Shown here: positions 54,521 to 64,000 of the stretch, one piece after another
Layout of the letters: each line of letters begins with the position of its first letter
Position numbering within the stretch: position 1 is the stretch's first letter
Assembly: GCA_037976565.1 (NCBI GenBank)
Contig: CP137668.1
Location: 33,864,588 to 33,928,587 of the forward strand
Source of the DNA: Mesocentrotus franciscanus
Lineage: Eukaryota > Echinodermata > Echinoidea > Camarodonta > Strongylocentrotidae
Reading direction: 5' to 3'
DNA length: 64,000 nt
Made by a program: the position numbers and the translations under genes
The notes under the pieces: model-generated
Told to the model about the DNA's origin: nothing
Seen by the model: only the letters and a program-made list of their open reading frames with translations
The model's database searches: none

Positions 54521-57500
54521 CTGAACAAGGTAAAATGAAGTGATAAGGAATTAGGGTGTAGAATTGCATATTCAGCTTATTATCTCAATCTGTAATATAT
54601 TTCGGAGTTATACACAGCCTTTTTTTTATTAGACTGGGAACTGGTTTTTAAAAACACAAATTTCAGCCTAAATAGTCAATAACTTTTAACTATTTCTTGT
54701 CTTAGTTCTCATACAAGAGGTCTTGGTCTGATCATTGCTCGGTGCTTACACCTTTGCTGGATAATTAGTAATTACAGAGCCGTCAGGAGAGCAGTATTAT
54801 ATTAATATATAGGGCTAACCTAGGTAAATAAGACCGTACTCTCTTAATACAGAGGAGTGGACAACCATTCAGGAGTTTAGAGGAACCACTCCCTTTGGCG
54901 TTGAATCCACTCCAATTTCTAGTTGAAATTTATTTCAAGCTATTTATGAAATACACTTTTGTGAGTAGATTTCACTTTTTTTAGTGTGGATTTTCACTCC
55001 AAAACGAAGTGATTCTTAAAATGAATCACAAAAAGTAGATTTACACTCCTGTACAATTGAAGTGTACCATATTTTTACGTCCCAATACAAACAAATTCCT
55101 AAAGTTTCTCACCTGCATGACGGTCTGGATCAAATGCGTAGTTTCATCCACCCAGATGAGCCCTGCGTGTTCGGACACACCCATGGAAGAGGCAGAGGCT
55201 ACAAAGGTGTAGATACCCTGCAGGAACACCCCAGTCACACACATCCATAACAGGGCTGCGTCCACTCGATGTGCAGGTCCAGCGCTGTGATCCGTCTGTA
55301 ACGAGTCAAAGGCCACCAATTTTTCATCTTTCGTCTAAAATGAACTCTTTGAAAGGAAAACATTCTAATCTTACAGTTTTAAACGATCTGATGGAGCCTC
55401 AGGCGCGGATCCAGGATTTCTTAGGGGTGGAGGCCCAAATTTGAAATTATGCGAGCCAAATATTGGTACGTAATGGTGACCAGCAGTGGCGTATTAGGCA
55501 AAAATGTTTTTTTGGGGGGCAGAACAAAAAGCCGCATCACCCCACTCTTACATGCAGGCCCCGCTGAACGTTTTTCAAAGTGGGTGGGGGAGGCTAAACT
55601 ATTTACGATCAGGTAGAGCGTAGCATAAATTGGCGTGGGGTCTAGGGGCAAAGCCCTGGCGGGGGTCAAATAGCGGAGCCCCCTGAAGCTCAGGGGGTAT
55701 GGGCATTTAATTACGATCAAGGGAGTATCCAGGGGCCCGCCTTAGGGCCCTTGGTTGGGTCCAGGGGGCAGAGCCCCCGGAAGCTCAGGGGTTTTGGGCA
55801 TTAAATTACCGTCAGATGAGCATCCGCCTTAGGGCCCTAGGTGAAATCTAGGGGGCAGCGTCCCCGAAAGCTCAGGGGTGTAAGATGAGCATATTTTGAT
55901 ACCTCATTATTTTGTGACACTGACAGGTCACTATTATTTCTTTCTTTCTCTCTTTCTTTCTATTACTCTTTCAGGCGCGCCGGAAGCAGTTTGGGATTGG
56001 GGGAAACATTCCAGGGGGCTCACCTTCCAGGGGCAGTGGCGTAATGAGCCAAAATATTTGGGGGCGTTGGGTCCAGGGGACTTTGCCCCGGCGGGGGTCA
56101 AGGGGCGGAGCCCCCGAAAGCTCAGGGGTTTTAGGCATTAAATTACGGTAAGATAAGCATATTTTGATACCTTATTTGTGACACTGGCAGGACATTAATT
56201 GTCGTGGGGTCCAGGGGGCGGAGCCTCCAGAAGCTCAGGGGTTTAAGGCATTTAGTTATGGTCAGATGAGCATTCAGAGGCCCGTTAAGGGCCCCTAGTG
56301 GGGTCCAAGGGGCGGAGCCCCCGGAAGCTTAGGGGTTTTAAGCATTTAATTACGGTCAGATGAGCATATTCTGATACCTTATTTGTGACACTGGCAGGTC
56401 ACTTTTTGGCGGGGGTCCAGGGGGCTGAGCCCTATGGAGCTCAGGGGTTTTAGGCATTTAATTAAGGTCAGATGAGCATCAAGAGGCCCGCCTTAGGGCC
56501 CTTGGTGGGATCCAGGGGGCCAGAGCCCCCGAAAGCTCAGGGGTTTTAGGTATTTAATTTCGCAGATGAGCATCCACAGGCCCTCCTTAGGGCCCTTGGT
56601 GGGGGTCCAGGGGGCCAGAGCCCCCGGAAGCTCAGGGGTTTTAGGTATTTAATTTCGCAGATGAGCATCCACAGGCCCTCCTTAGGGCCCTTGGTGGGGT
56701 CCAAGGGGGAGAGCCCCCAGATGCTCAGTGGTTTTAAGCATTTAATTACGGTCAGATGAGCATATTTTGATACCTCATTTGTGACACTGGCAGGTCACTC
56801 ATTCTTTCTTTTGCTCTTTCTTTCTTTTTCTCTTTAAAATACGTTTTTAAAAAGTTCTGCAGGCGATGACATGAAGGCTTCTAAATAAGTATATTTCTTG
56901 CCTGACTGTAAATTTGGGAATTTGTAATCTTCCAACAAACGCATAAAAAAGTATAATTTACAACAAAAAAATTGAGAAAAAATCCCGGAAATCCTGTCAT
57001 TTCAGCAACACTTTATCTCCTTTTTCCCTGTTTTCTTTCCCTTCCCTTCCTTCTCTCTTATTTTTTGATGGGGGGGCAACAGCCTGGGTGGCAAGGCCCT
57101 TTCGCCCCCCCCCCGATCTCCTTCTTCCCCCTATATTTTCTCGTTCCTCTTCTTTCTTTCCCTTTCCCTTCTTTTCCTTCTCTCTCTCTCTCTCTCTCTC
57201 TTTTTTTGCTGGGGGGCAAGGCACACTCGGCCTCCTCCTGGATCCGCGCCTGGATGGAGGGTAAATGGCATGTCTTGTTTGAATGGTTAAGGACGATCAA
57301 CGAATTCGATTAATATCTAATCCAATTACTGGAATTAGTAAAACAAGGACATTTTATAAAGCTATCGGAATATACAAAGCTATATAATATATCAATTATC
57401 AAATAATCAAAAAATTCCCATTCATACTCCTCTGAGAAGTAAATTAAATCACAGTTTTGTCTCCTCCTCTTCAAAAAGCGAGAGCAAAGTAAAGAAAATA

Positions 57501-60500
57501 TAAATGAAAGTCATTTTAACCGTGATTGCAAATTAATGCGTTATACCCGTTGCAACCGTGAAGGCCATTAATTAACACTCTAATAATTCAAAGTAACGTG
57601 TGCACTGTTTATTTTCAAACACTTTTTATACGATATCGCTAGTGTCACAAAGACAGTGTCAGTCGCTTATGTGTAATCGCACATCAGCAAATCGCGCCTC
57701 GTGTACCAGCGGTGCAACGGCCGTTGAATACGAGGCGTCATCAGCTAGACGGAAGACTCGCTTCGTTTGAGGGTGACATCGTCCAAAAGTGATTGCGAGA
57801 TGAACAATGCACCCATAGCGTTGAATTACTGATGTGTGGAATAATGGACTTCACATGCTTGATTAGCGCAGGAAAAACACAATCGAACTGATTATTCAGT
57901 CTTCTTTAAAAACACAGGGAAGCCCCATTCAGTGCCACAAGGCCTGCTTTACAAGGGGGCCTGTATCAAGTGGATATTACAATGTATAAAGTTAAAACGA
58001 AACATAAAAACAAACAGATAAATTAATACATGAAATACATGGCAATTAAAGCATAAATGTACATTAGAGGTATGACAAATTCAGATAAACTTTGTAATAT
58101 AAATAAAATCAATTGGATTTAGTTATTGCGATATCATATTATAGACTGTGCAACGGGCATCAGAAAACTCATCTAAATCTTACCTGCCAACCGCCTCTGT
58201 GTATTCCAATGAAAGCGAGTATACATCCCAATATCGAGACAAAATTGAGAAAGATTCGGTAACCATGGATACTGACGAAGCTCTCTTTCGATTTCTCGGG
58301 GTCACCGAGATAGATGATGTTGAGGATGAGGATGATAACGCCACACATCGTGCAGAGGACACCCAGGAGAAGACCGCACTCGAAACTATAAATAACCAAT
58401 GACGTAATTGAAAACAATTATAGCAATAACTTAATGGAAATTATATATTGTAGCTAAGGACGTAATAGAAAATATAAATCATAATCTAAGGTAATATAAC
58501 ATGGACAGGTAACACCAAAAGCGGATTTAAAATCAGTTTTAACAATTTACTGTATCTCCATTTTTGCTACAATTAATTGCACCTTACAGTGAATTGTATC
58601 GATGTTAAGATAATAATTAGCACAGTATATTTACATAGTAGATGCGCTATATAAATTGATCTAATTATTATTATTATTTGTATTATGATGATTGTACGTT
58701 GCTACACTGTTCCTTACTATTGCAACCGCCCCTTTTTTCTTCGAGGTATTGTATTTCAGTGATTTGAGAGAAAAAAGGAGATTGCACGCACTATGTGCTG
58801 CTATGTCGAGGAATTCTCAGACAAGCTAAAGTGCTACCAGCAGTAACCACTGTATGTGAACATGTATGCAAAGCGAATGTTCAAATTGGTCTTTTACACG
58901 ACTCTTTCCAAAGTTACTGATAGAAAATTTATAAAAAACGAATGTTGTTTAACGAAGTCTTAGATTCCTCAAAAGATATATTATCTTCATATCAGGTTCA
59001 TGGTTCCTTTTTAGACGCGTGGCTGTTCTATATATAATACAAAAGAAATTGTTACAATATGATGTCAATACAAGAATTATTCAGTAGAGTTTTCCTATAA
59101 TGAAAATAAAATAAAATCGTCAATATTTTAAAGCTGATTCTTACTATACATCGTAAATTTATGTCCATTAGTGGTATACGTGAGTTGAATTTTAAGTATT
59201 TTGTTTATGGACTCTAATTTGTATAAATGATTTTCTCCTGTGGACTAAGTTGCAGTAATTTAGACAATAAATAATGAGGAGAAAGCAGAAGGGACAATAA
59301 CGAGATATTGTCATGTGAAAATTTCAATCACTCTAAAAATGGATCCAAATGACAGCTGTAACTCTTGAGGATTGGAAACGTTTTACCCGACTCTCTTATT
59401 TTGTACAAAGAGCGTAGCTGCGTAAAGTATTGAGGGAAATGTCCGATGGGATTGTCGATACAAATTCGAAAGGAAAGGAATTGCTAATGGGTGTTTTATC
59501 TTACTCCGCTACCAAAAATAAAGGGATATATTTAAACAAAATACTTTCCATTACGTTATTATAATTTGTACCATTAAGTTATCATTTTCTGGGGCTGAAA
59601 ATGATGCTATAAATATTTTCCAATTTTCTTTCAAATAGCTTTTCCATTACGTGCACTCATCGAATTCTCGAAGTAGAAAACTTGCAACTTCTTTAAAGAA
59701 TTTGACCAGCACTTAATCAGCAGATATGTATCATATACTATTTTCAGTGTTTCAACTGATCATGCAAATAAAATTAATAACAGCAAACATCAGTAATATT
59801 AAACAGGGGCAGATTCAGAATTTGTTTATATAAGGGGGCGAATATTTATAAAATCATTATGTTTTTCGTTTCATCATTCCCACTAGCCTTCTCCAGGCTC
59901 TCTTGGTGAGGGAGCCAATAGAGGGGTAGGGGGGTTCTTTCTCTCCCGGAATTATTTTCTAGCGCAGCGGTAATGTCGCCCCCTGGATCTACAAATGCAT
60001 CAATCATTAAAATCTCAGTTGACTTCACACCAACCTGAAACTCATTTCCGTGTTGTTGGTGGGTTTTTGGCTGGTGTGGACTTTCCTCCCGATATTCCTC
60101 CACATGACGTAAGCCATGGCCCCTCCGATGATACTGTACTCTACAGTGAAGGAATACAGGAACACAGAAGCTTTGTAGGTAGCCAGACCCAGACCAGTGT
60201 CGTACTTGCCGTCCAGACACTCCTCAACCGGTAAGCCGGTGCCATTTCCTCCTCCGAATGTGGTGCCGTTATCTGGGTAGTGAAATAATATAGAATCATC
60301 TTATAGGATAATCTTGTCTATATGGGGCAAGTCCCAGGTATTTGGTATTTTTTATGTCACATACGCATCATGGAGTTTTGAACATAAATTGACACCAAAT
60401 GTGTCATTTTACTTCATTTTTGGTCAGATATAGGCTCTTGTATAGCGTCATTAACTTAGGAAACTTATCAGATATACCAATATCTTACATGTCAGTAACT

Positions 60501-62370
60501 TATGGGACAAAATTGCCTGCCCTTGCCCATTTTTGGAAATATAAGAATAATTATTGTTGTTCCTTTTCAGTGATAATTGTTCATTATTCCTCTTTACTTT
60601 ACATACAATCACGGGCATGGCTTTCATAGGTACTGCAAATAGAAAATACAGTTTTCATGAAAACGCGATTGTAATTGGTTTAGAGTGTAGTGACGGAGGT
60701 TTTTTTTAATTATGAAAGAAGGGTATATATCCCTTTCATAGTAGTTCAAAATACTCTTTTTCTAAACGAAAATAAAACAATTCTTGCAGTAAAATCTCCT
60801 GCTAAAATCTCTCAGCTCGTAGAATGAACTCGAGAAGTAAGTGAATGCTACAATTCTGTGATTTACACTTATTATGCCGAAAGGAGGTATTTTTCATTCT
60901 AGGTTAAGTGCGCATACATTAGGATATGTCAGGTTTCACATGGATACATGGTGCATGATGTCAGTACCAAGAGAAAGCTAGGAGTTATGTAATAGGAAAG
61001 TAGGCGGGGATATCATTCGATGGTTAAAATGGATAACATTACTTGTTATATTAGGAGAAAATATTATCCTTCTAATGGCAAGGTTTGATTCAGCAGCAAG
61101 AATATCACAAGGATATGGGGACGTGAGAGCAACCGAGCAAGGCAACCGCATCCCAAAATGGGGCATCTGTTATAATTATCTTTAAAAATTGAAGAGAGAG
61201 TGACAGACAGACAGAGACGGGGGGTGTTAGAGAAAGATCTCGAGAAGGAGGGGAGATAAGTTTTAGAAAGATCGTGGAAGAAAGAGAGAGAGAGAGAGAG
61301 AGAAGTTAAAGAAACTAATATCGGGCTAAATAAAAGCAAAAATGTTTCCGCTAGCATTGGGAACATGAATATGAAAACCTTCTGTACTATTTTATGATAA
61401 CAATTATATTGACATACCCATCAATTTTGATGAGATGCACATATTTTTGCCCATTTTTGGTATTTCGTTTATGGAGTACAATGATTTTTTTACATTTAAT
61501 TTAAGTAAGTTACTTTTTGAATGACTTATTTAAATGGTTATCATCTTTCAGCTTCTAGATGAGCAATAATAATGTTAATATGGTAGGTAATAAGAAGGTT
61601 ACGCACAGATGACGTCATGCGGGCTCATGTAGTTATCCACTGCACCTCCGTAACCGTAGCCGTACACAGGGTCCCCATACGCTCCAAACACAGGGACTGG
61701 ATCTTGTGCCGTATACCCTGCAAGTTCCTGCAGCAACCTGGCTCCTGTGCTGTACCCCGTCGTGCCACCTCCTCCGTAACTTGGACCGCCACCGGGGTTG
61801 TAGCCTGTGCCGGCGGTTGAACCGCCACTGGGGTTGTATCCCGTGCCGGCGTCGTACGCCGTACCAGCTCCCGTTGGGTCGTAGGCAGCACCACCCGTAT
61901 CGTAGCCCTTTCCTGACGATCCCTTGTCGTAGCCGCCCTTGCCGCCGCCCTTGCCGCCGTATGCAGAGCCTTTCATGTACTTAAGTAAGAAGTCCTCCCA
62001 TGTCTCTTCGATCATGGTTCGTGCCCATACTGAGACGTTGTTGGCGCAAAGGTGCATGAGAGCCATTCTGACATTGTGAAAAACAGATAGAGAGAGAGAG
62101 AGAGAGAGAGACTTGGGAACATTTTCTTTTGAACAACACCTTGAGATACAATACATTATTTTGAACTAATGAAATGATTTAATATGACGCTTAAAATATT
62201 CTAATTGTAGGAAATTATCCCCTCTTCGGACGAAAAGAAACACCCCCCCCTCCAAGTCAACATTGAGAACAAATATATGAATCGCACTAATCTCAGTGAG
62301 TAGTTTGCAAAGGTACCAGAGATTTATTTATTTGTTCGTATGTTATCATAGAATGTACCAGCAATACCCT

Positions 62371-62406
<36 letters not shown>

Positions 62407-62693
62407 ATCAAAGGTTCCGAACCAAAAAAAAAAAGAAGAAAACAATCTAACACTACGGTAAAGATTAAATTTACTCTCTTTGACTCACTTGGCCAAGGGC
62501 TGCCACCTGACGATACAATAGCGGGAGAACCGCCAGAAGTAGTAAATCTGCAGCATGGTGAAGGCCACACTGAGGATTGACCCGAAGGCAAAGATGCCTC
62601 GGGCGCCACATGGCCCACCATTCTTCTCGATGTGCGACGCCGTTCGCATGATGGCCCACAGGCAACTGCCTATTCCGAAAAACAGCAATCCGA
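54221..62693 (-). CDS. otop: otopetrin proton channel, last six exons
   Basis: Exons 62693-62489, 62067-61607, 60272-60035, 58385-58184, 55334-55113 and 54520-54221 join in frame (TAA at 54223-54221). They give about 488 residues; the first exon in the window enters two bases into a codon, so the N-terminus and about two helices lie upstream. Otopetrins form proton-selective channels of twelve helices in two halves. Visible helices include GLLFFGIGSCLWAIMR, FGSILSVAFTMLQIYYF, MALMHLCANNVSVWAR, VFLYSFTVEYSIIGGAMAYV, CGLLLGVLCTMCGVIILIL, RIFLNFVSILGCILAFIG, LLWMCVTGVFLQGIYTFV, QIIMFLLVCNITWWLV and WYVIVHIAAPLKILFRF; ending FHSTACFFEIW is characteristic of the family. Between helices 5 and 6 lies an extra Gly/Tyr-rich stretch. 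The protein should sit in the plasma membrane. It is uncertain which vertebrate OTOP is closest. Confidence 0.9.
55113..55334 (-). CDS. otop: otopetrin exon: TM9 to start of TM10
   Basis: Acceptor GTTCATTTTAG, donor ATGCAG/GTGAGA, 74 codons. It encodes DEKLVAFDSLQTDHSAG, TM9 (LLWMCVTGVFLQGIYTFVA) and the TM10 start AGLIWVDETTHLIQTVMQ. Confidence 0.9.
55390..57259. mobile_element. composite inverted-repeat element with internal repeat array
   Basis: CAGGCGCGGATCCAGGA at 55400 pairs with TCCTGGATCCGCGCCTG ending 57252. GATGGAG lies on both outer sides (55390-55396, offset by three bases from the terminus, and 57253-57259). Inside are about nine copies of a GATGAGCAT-centred unit with GGAGCCCCCGGAAGCTCAGG, spaced roughly 90-110 bases where best kept (56250-56770). 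Inner CAGTGGCGTA words at 55484 and 56034 look like ends of further hAT elements. It lies in an otopetrin intron. Confidence 0.7.
57180..57201. repeat. (CT)n microsatellite
   Basis: A CT run near the right end of the composite element; it gives artefactual basic open frames on the minus strand. Confidence 0.9.
58184..58385 (-). CDS. otop: otopetrin exon: TM7-TM8
   Basis: Acceptor GGTTATTTATAG, donor GGCAG/GTAAGA. It encodes ECGLLLGVLCTMCGVIIL and YRIFLNFVSILGCILAFIG, the first helices of the C-terminal half. Confidence 0.9.
58611..58680 (+). mobile_element. SINE 3' tail with (ATT)n
   Basis: ATGCGCTATATAAATTGATC followed by ATT repeats matches other SINE 3' ends here. Confidence 0.45.
60035..60272 (-). 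CDS. otop: otopetrin exon: loop end and TM6
   Basis: Acceptor TTTCACTACCCAG, donor TTTCAG/GTTGGT. It encodes NGTTFGGGNGTGLPVEEC with two N-glycosylation sequons, consistent with an extracellular loop, then TM6 and the cytosolic link RNIGRKVHTSQKPTNN. Confidence 0.9.
61607..62067 (-). CDS. otop: otopetrin exon: TM5 and Gly/Tyr-rich loop
   Basis: Acceptor TTTCACAATGTCAG, donor GTCATCT/GTGCGT (the donor that keeps phase with the next exon). TM5 (MALMHLCANNVSVWARTMIE) is followed by about 110 residues dominated by Gly, Tyr, Thr and Asp: YGGKGGGKGGYDKGSSGKG, GTAYDAGTGYNPSGGS, YGDPVYGYGYGG. The topology of the family places this loop outside the cell. Confidence 0.88.
62092..62111. repeat. (GA)n microsatellite beside an exon
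   Basis: A GA run about 25 bases upstream (minus strand) of the otopetrin exon 62067-61607, so CT-rich on the transcribed strand, where it may form part of the polypyrimidine tract. Confidence 0.85.
62373..62404. repeat. (TA)n microsatellite
   Basis: About sixteen uninterrupted TA repeats in the intron between the first two visible otopetrin exons. Confidence 0.95.
62489..62693 (-). CDS. otop: otopetrin exon: TM3-TM4
   Basis: Acceptor TTTCTTCCAG, donor GCCAA/GTGAGT. It encodes GLLFFGIGSCLWAIMRTASH, then NGGPCGARGIFAFGSIL and a further helix ending RYCIVRWQPLAK. The MQxYFxWR pattern is typical of otopetrin TM4. Confidence 0.88.
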
Positions 62694-64000
62694 CTGGAAG
62701 AAAGAAGAAAAGAACCATCAGAATAATTATTTTAAATATATAATGACAACTAAATAATAACAAACTTGCCACGATATATTTCTCCTTCGAAACTGCCTGT
62801 TTCGAAAAAAGGAATCCAACTGAAAAAAAGAGATAGAGAAATAGAGAGCAAGAGGAGGGAGGGGGGTGAATTTAATGCATCGGAAAATCTCGTTTCATAA
62901 CATTTATGCAAGTACGATTACAAAAAAAACTTTTAAAAGATAAACCGGAGGACGATTTTAATATTGCCAGAAGAAAATATCTTTGTATTACATTGGCAGA
63001 GGCCTTTTAAATGTTACAAAGGTGAAATGTTGAGAAAACTTGCGAGGCTATTGGTCTTCGCGGATGGTTGATTTTTCTGTAAAACTGCAATCGCGTATAT
63101 GTACATATAAATATTAATAGCTAAAATAAAGTCTCAGTCACTATTAACCATGAACAATAGTATATATTACACTGTAGTAGAACCTGTAGGTAATGATAGT
63201 AATAATGGGATCAACCACAGTAGCGTTTGCATAATAAATGATATTTAATGAATTGTATTATCGTGATTATGCTGTGAAAAAAAAATCGTTACCTTCGTAT
63301 AATAAGTTAATCATTGCTATGCATTAAGTGTACGGGAAAATTTACAAATAAATCATAATTACATTTTTTTTTAGAGTAAAGGAACTTTAACATTAAAAGT
63401 ATTAAGTTGTGCTTTCTTGTGAATGTCTTTCCTATTAAAGAATAAAACACTTGTAACTTGAAGATTTCCTTCAGAAACTTATCACAATTTTGAATTGATG
63501 CAGAGCTTGAGTTATTTAAAGCAAACGTAACACTTGTTTACTAATATATAGGTCCCTTAGGTATTGCTAGATTTATATTGTTGGATGACACAGGAAAAGG
63601 GCCAAGGTTTTTGCACTTTCACAATCACGGCTTGGATAATTGCATTAAACATTCATTGTGTTTAATACACCAAACAACGACAAGCCAAATGACATTTATT
63701 ATAGCTATGGCACCGGAACAATCAATTTGATTCCTTCGCTGACTAACCGCTGGTCACAGCGAGCGGGAGTGTTTCGTGTGCAGCGCGGCATCCGTGCGCT
63801 AGCTTTCCAATGTCCCGCAATATAATTTAGGAGCATCCGTGCGCTCTTAATGTCCCGCAAGGTAATATAGTCCCGTCATGTGTTTCCTGTAATCCCGCAT
63901 ACACTATACTCTGTCTAAAATTAGAAAATTCAAGTTCTTGATCCCACTCAAGAACTTCTTCTCTAAGCCGATGTGCATTGATAAGGTCACTGGGACCTAT
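62694..64000. other. otopetrin upstream intron, no exon recognised
   Basis: AT-rich. At 63780-63890 the phrase CATCCGTGCGCT...AATGTCCCGCAA appears twice about 42 bases apart, a short imperfect direct repeat. The missing N-terminal exon(s) of otopetrin were not found here. Confidence 0.4.

Overview
This is a stretch of nuclear DNA from a multicellular animal, not a prokaryote. Coding sequence comes in short exons (24 to 461 bases) with GT..AG borders, separated by AT-rich introns full of transposon remnants, tRNA-like SINE copies and microsatellites. The protein set, the many short inverted-repeat elements and the very frequent TACATGTAC-like words suggest a marine invertebrate deuterostome, most likely an echinoderm such as a sea urchin. 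That placement is inference. No bacterial operon, rRNA, true tRNA or CRISPR array was seen.

Five protein-coding genes can be assembled by joining exons with matching phase. (1) Left edge, + strand: the last three exons (205-5583) of a TMEM241/SLC35D4-like nucleotide-sugar transporter; its 5' part lies outside the window. (2) 22972 down to 11292, - strand: a membrane-anchored alpha/beta-hydrolase-fold protein in at least 12 exons. The nucleophile elbow carries Glu where Ser is expected, so it may be a pseudo-enzyme. (3) 23956-50149, + strand: three phase-compatible exons of a small secreted or membrane-tethered cysteine-containing protein of no family I recognise; it would have a 24.7 kb intron. 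(4) 39307 down to 33019, - strand: a complete three-exon rhodopsin-family GPCR (397 residues), lying inside that intron on the opposite strand. (5) 62693 down to 54221, - strand: the last six exons of an otopetrin proton channel (ten of twelve membrane segments), with a long Gly/Tyr-rich insertion in an extracellular loop. Genes 2 and 3 start head to head, 983 bp apart.

Layout: 1-5.6 kb transporter end, with a 1.7 kb inverted-repeat element in its intron; 5.6-11.3 kb intergenic with nested palindromic elements; 11.3-23 kb hydrolase; 24-50 kb secreted-protein gene enclosing the GPCR and many mobile elements; 50.2-54.2 kb intergenic; 54.2-62.7 kb otopetrin; 62.7-64 kb its next intron, with no exon recognised.

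The rest is mostly mobile-element debris: several inverted-repeat elements with visible target-site duplications, a fold-back element carrying eight copies of a TTTCACGAAACGGCAC-like motif, an element whose internal unit has expanded to nearly four tandem copies, a decayed LINE, tRNA-type SINEs, and a pair of opposed SINE copies that resemble 7SL RNA. The five genes do not form a pathway; they are ordinary neighbours on a chromosome.
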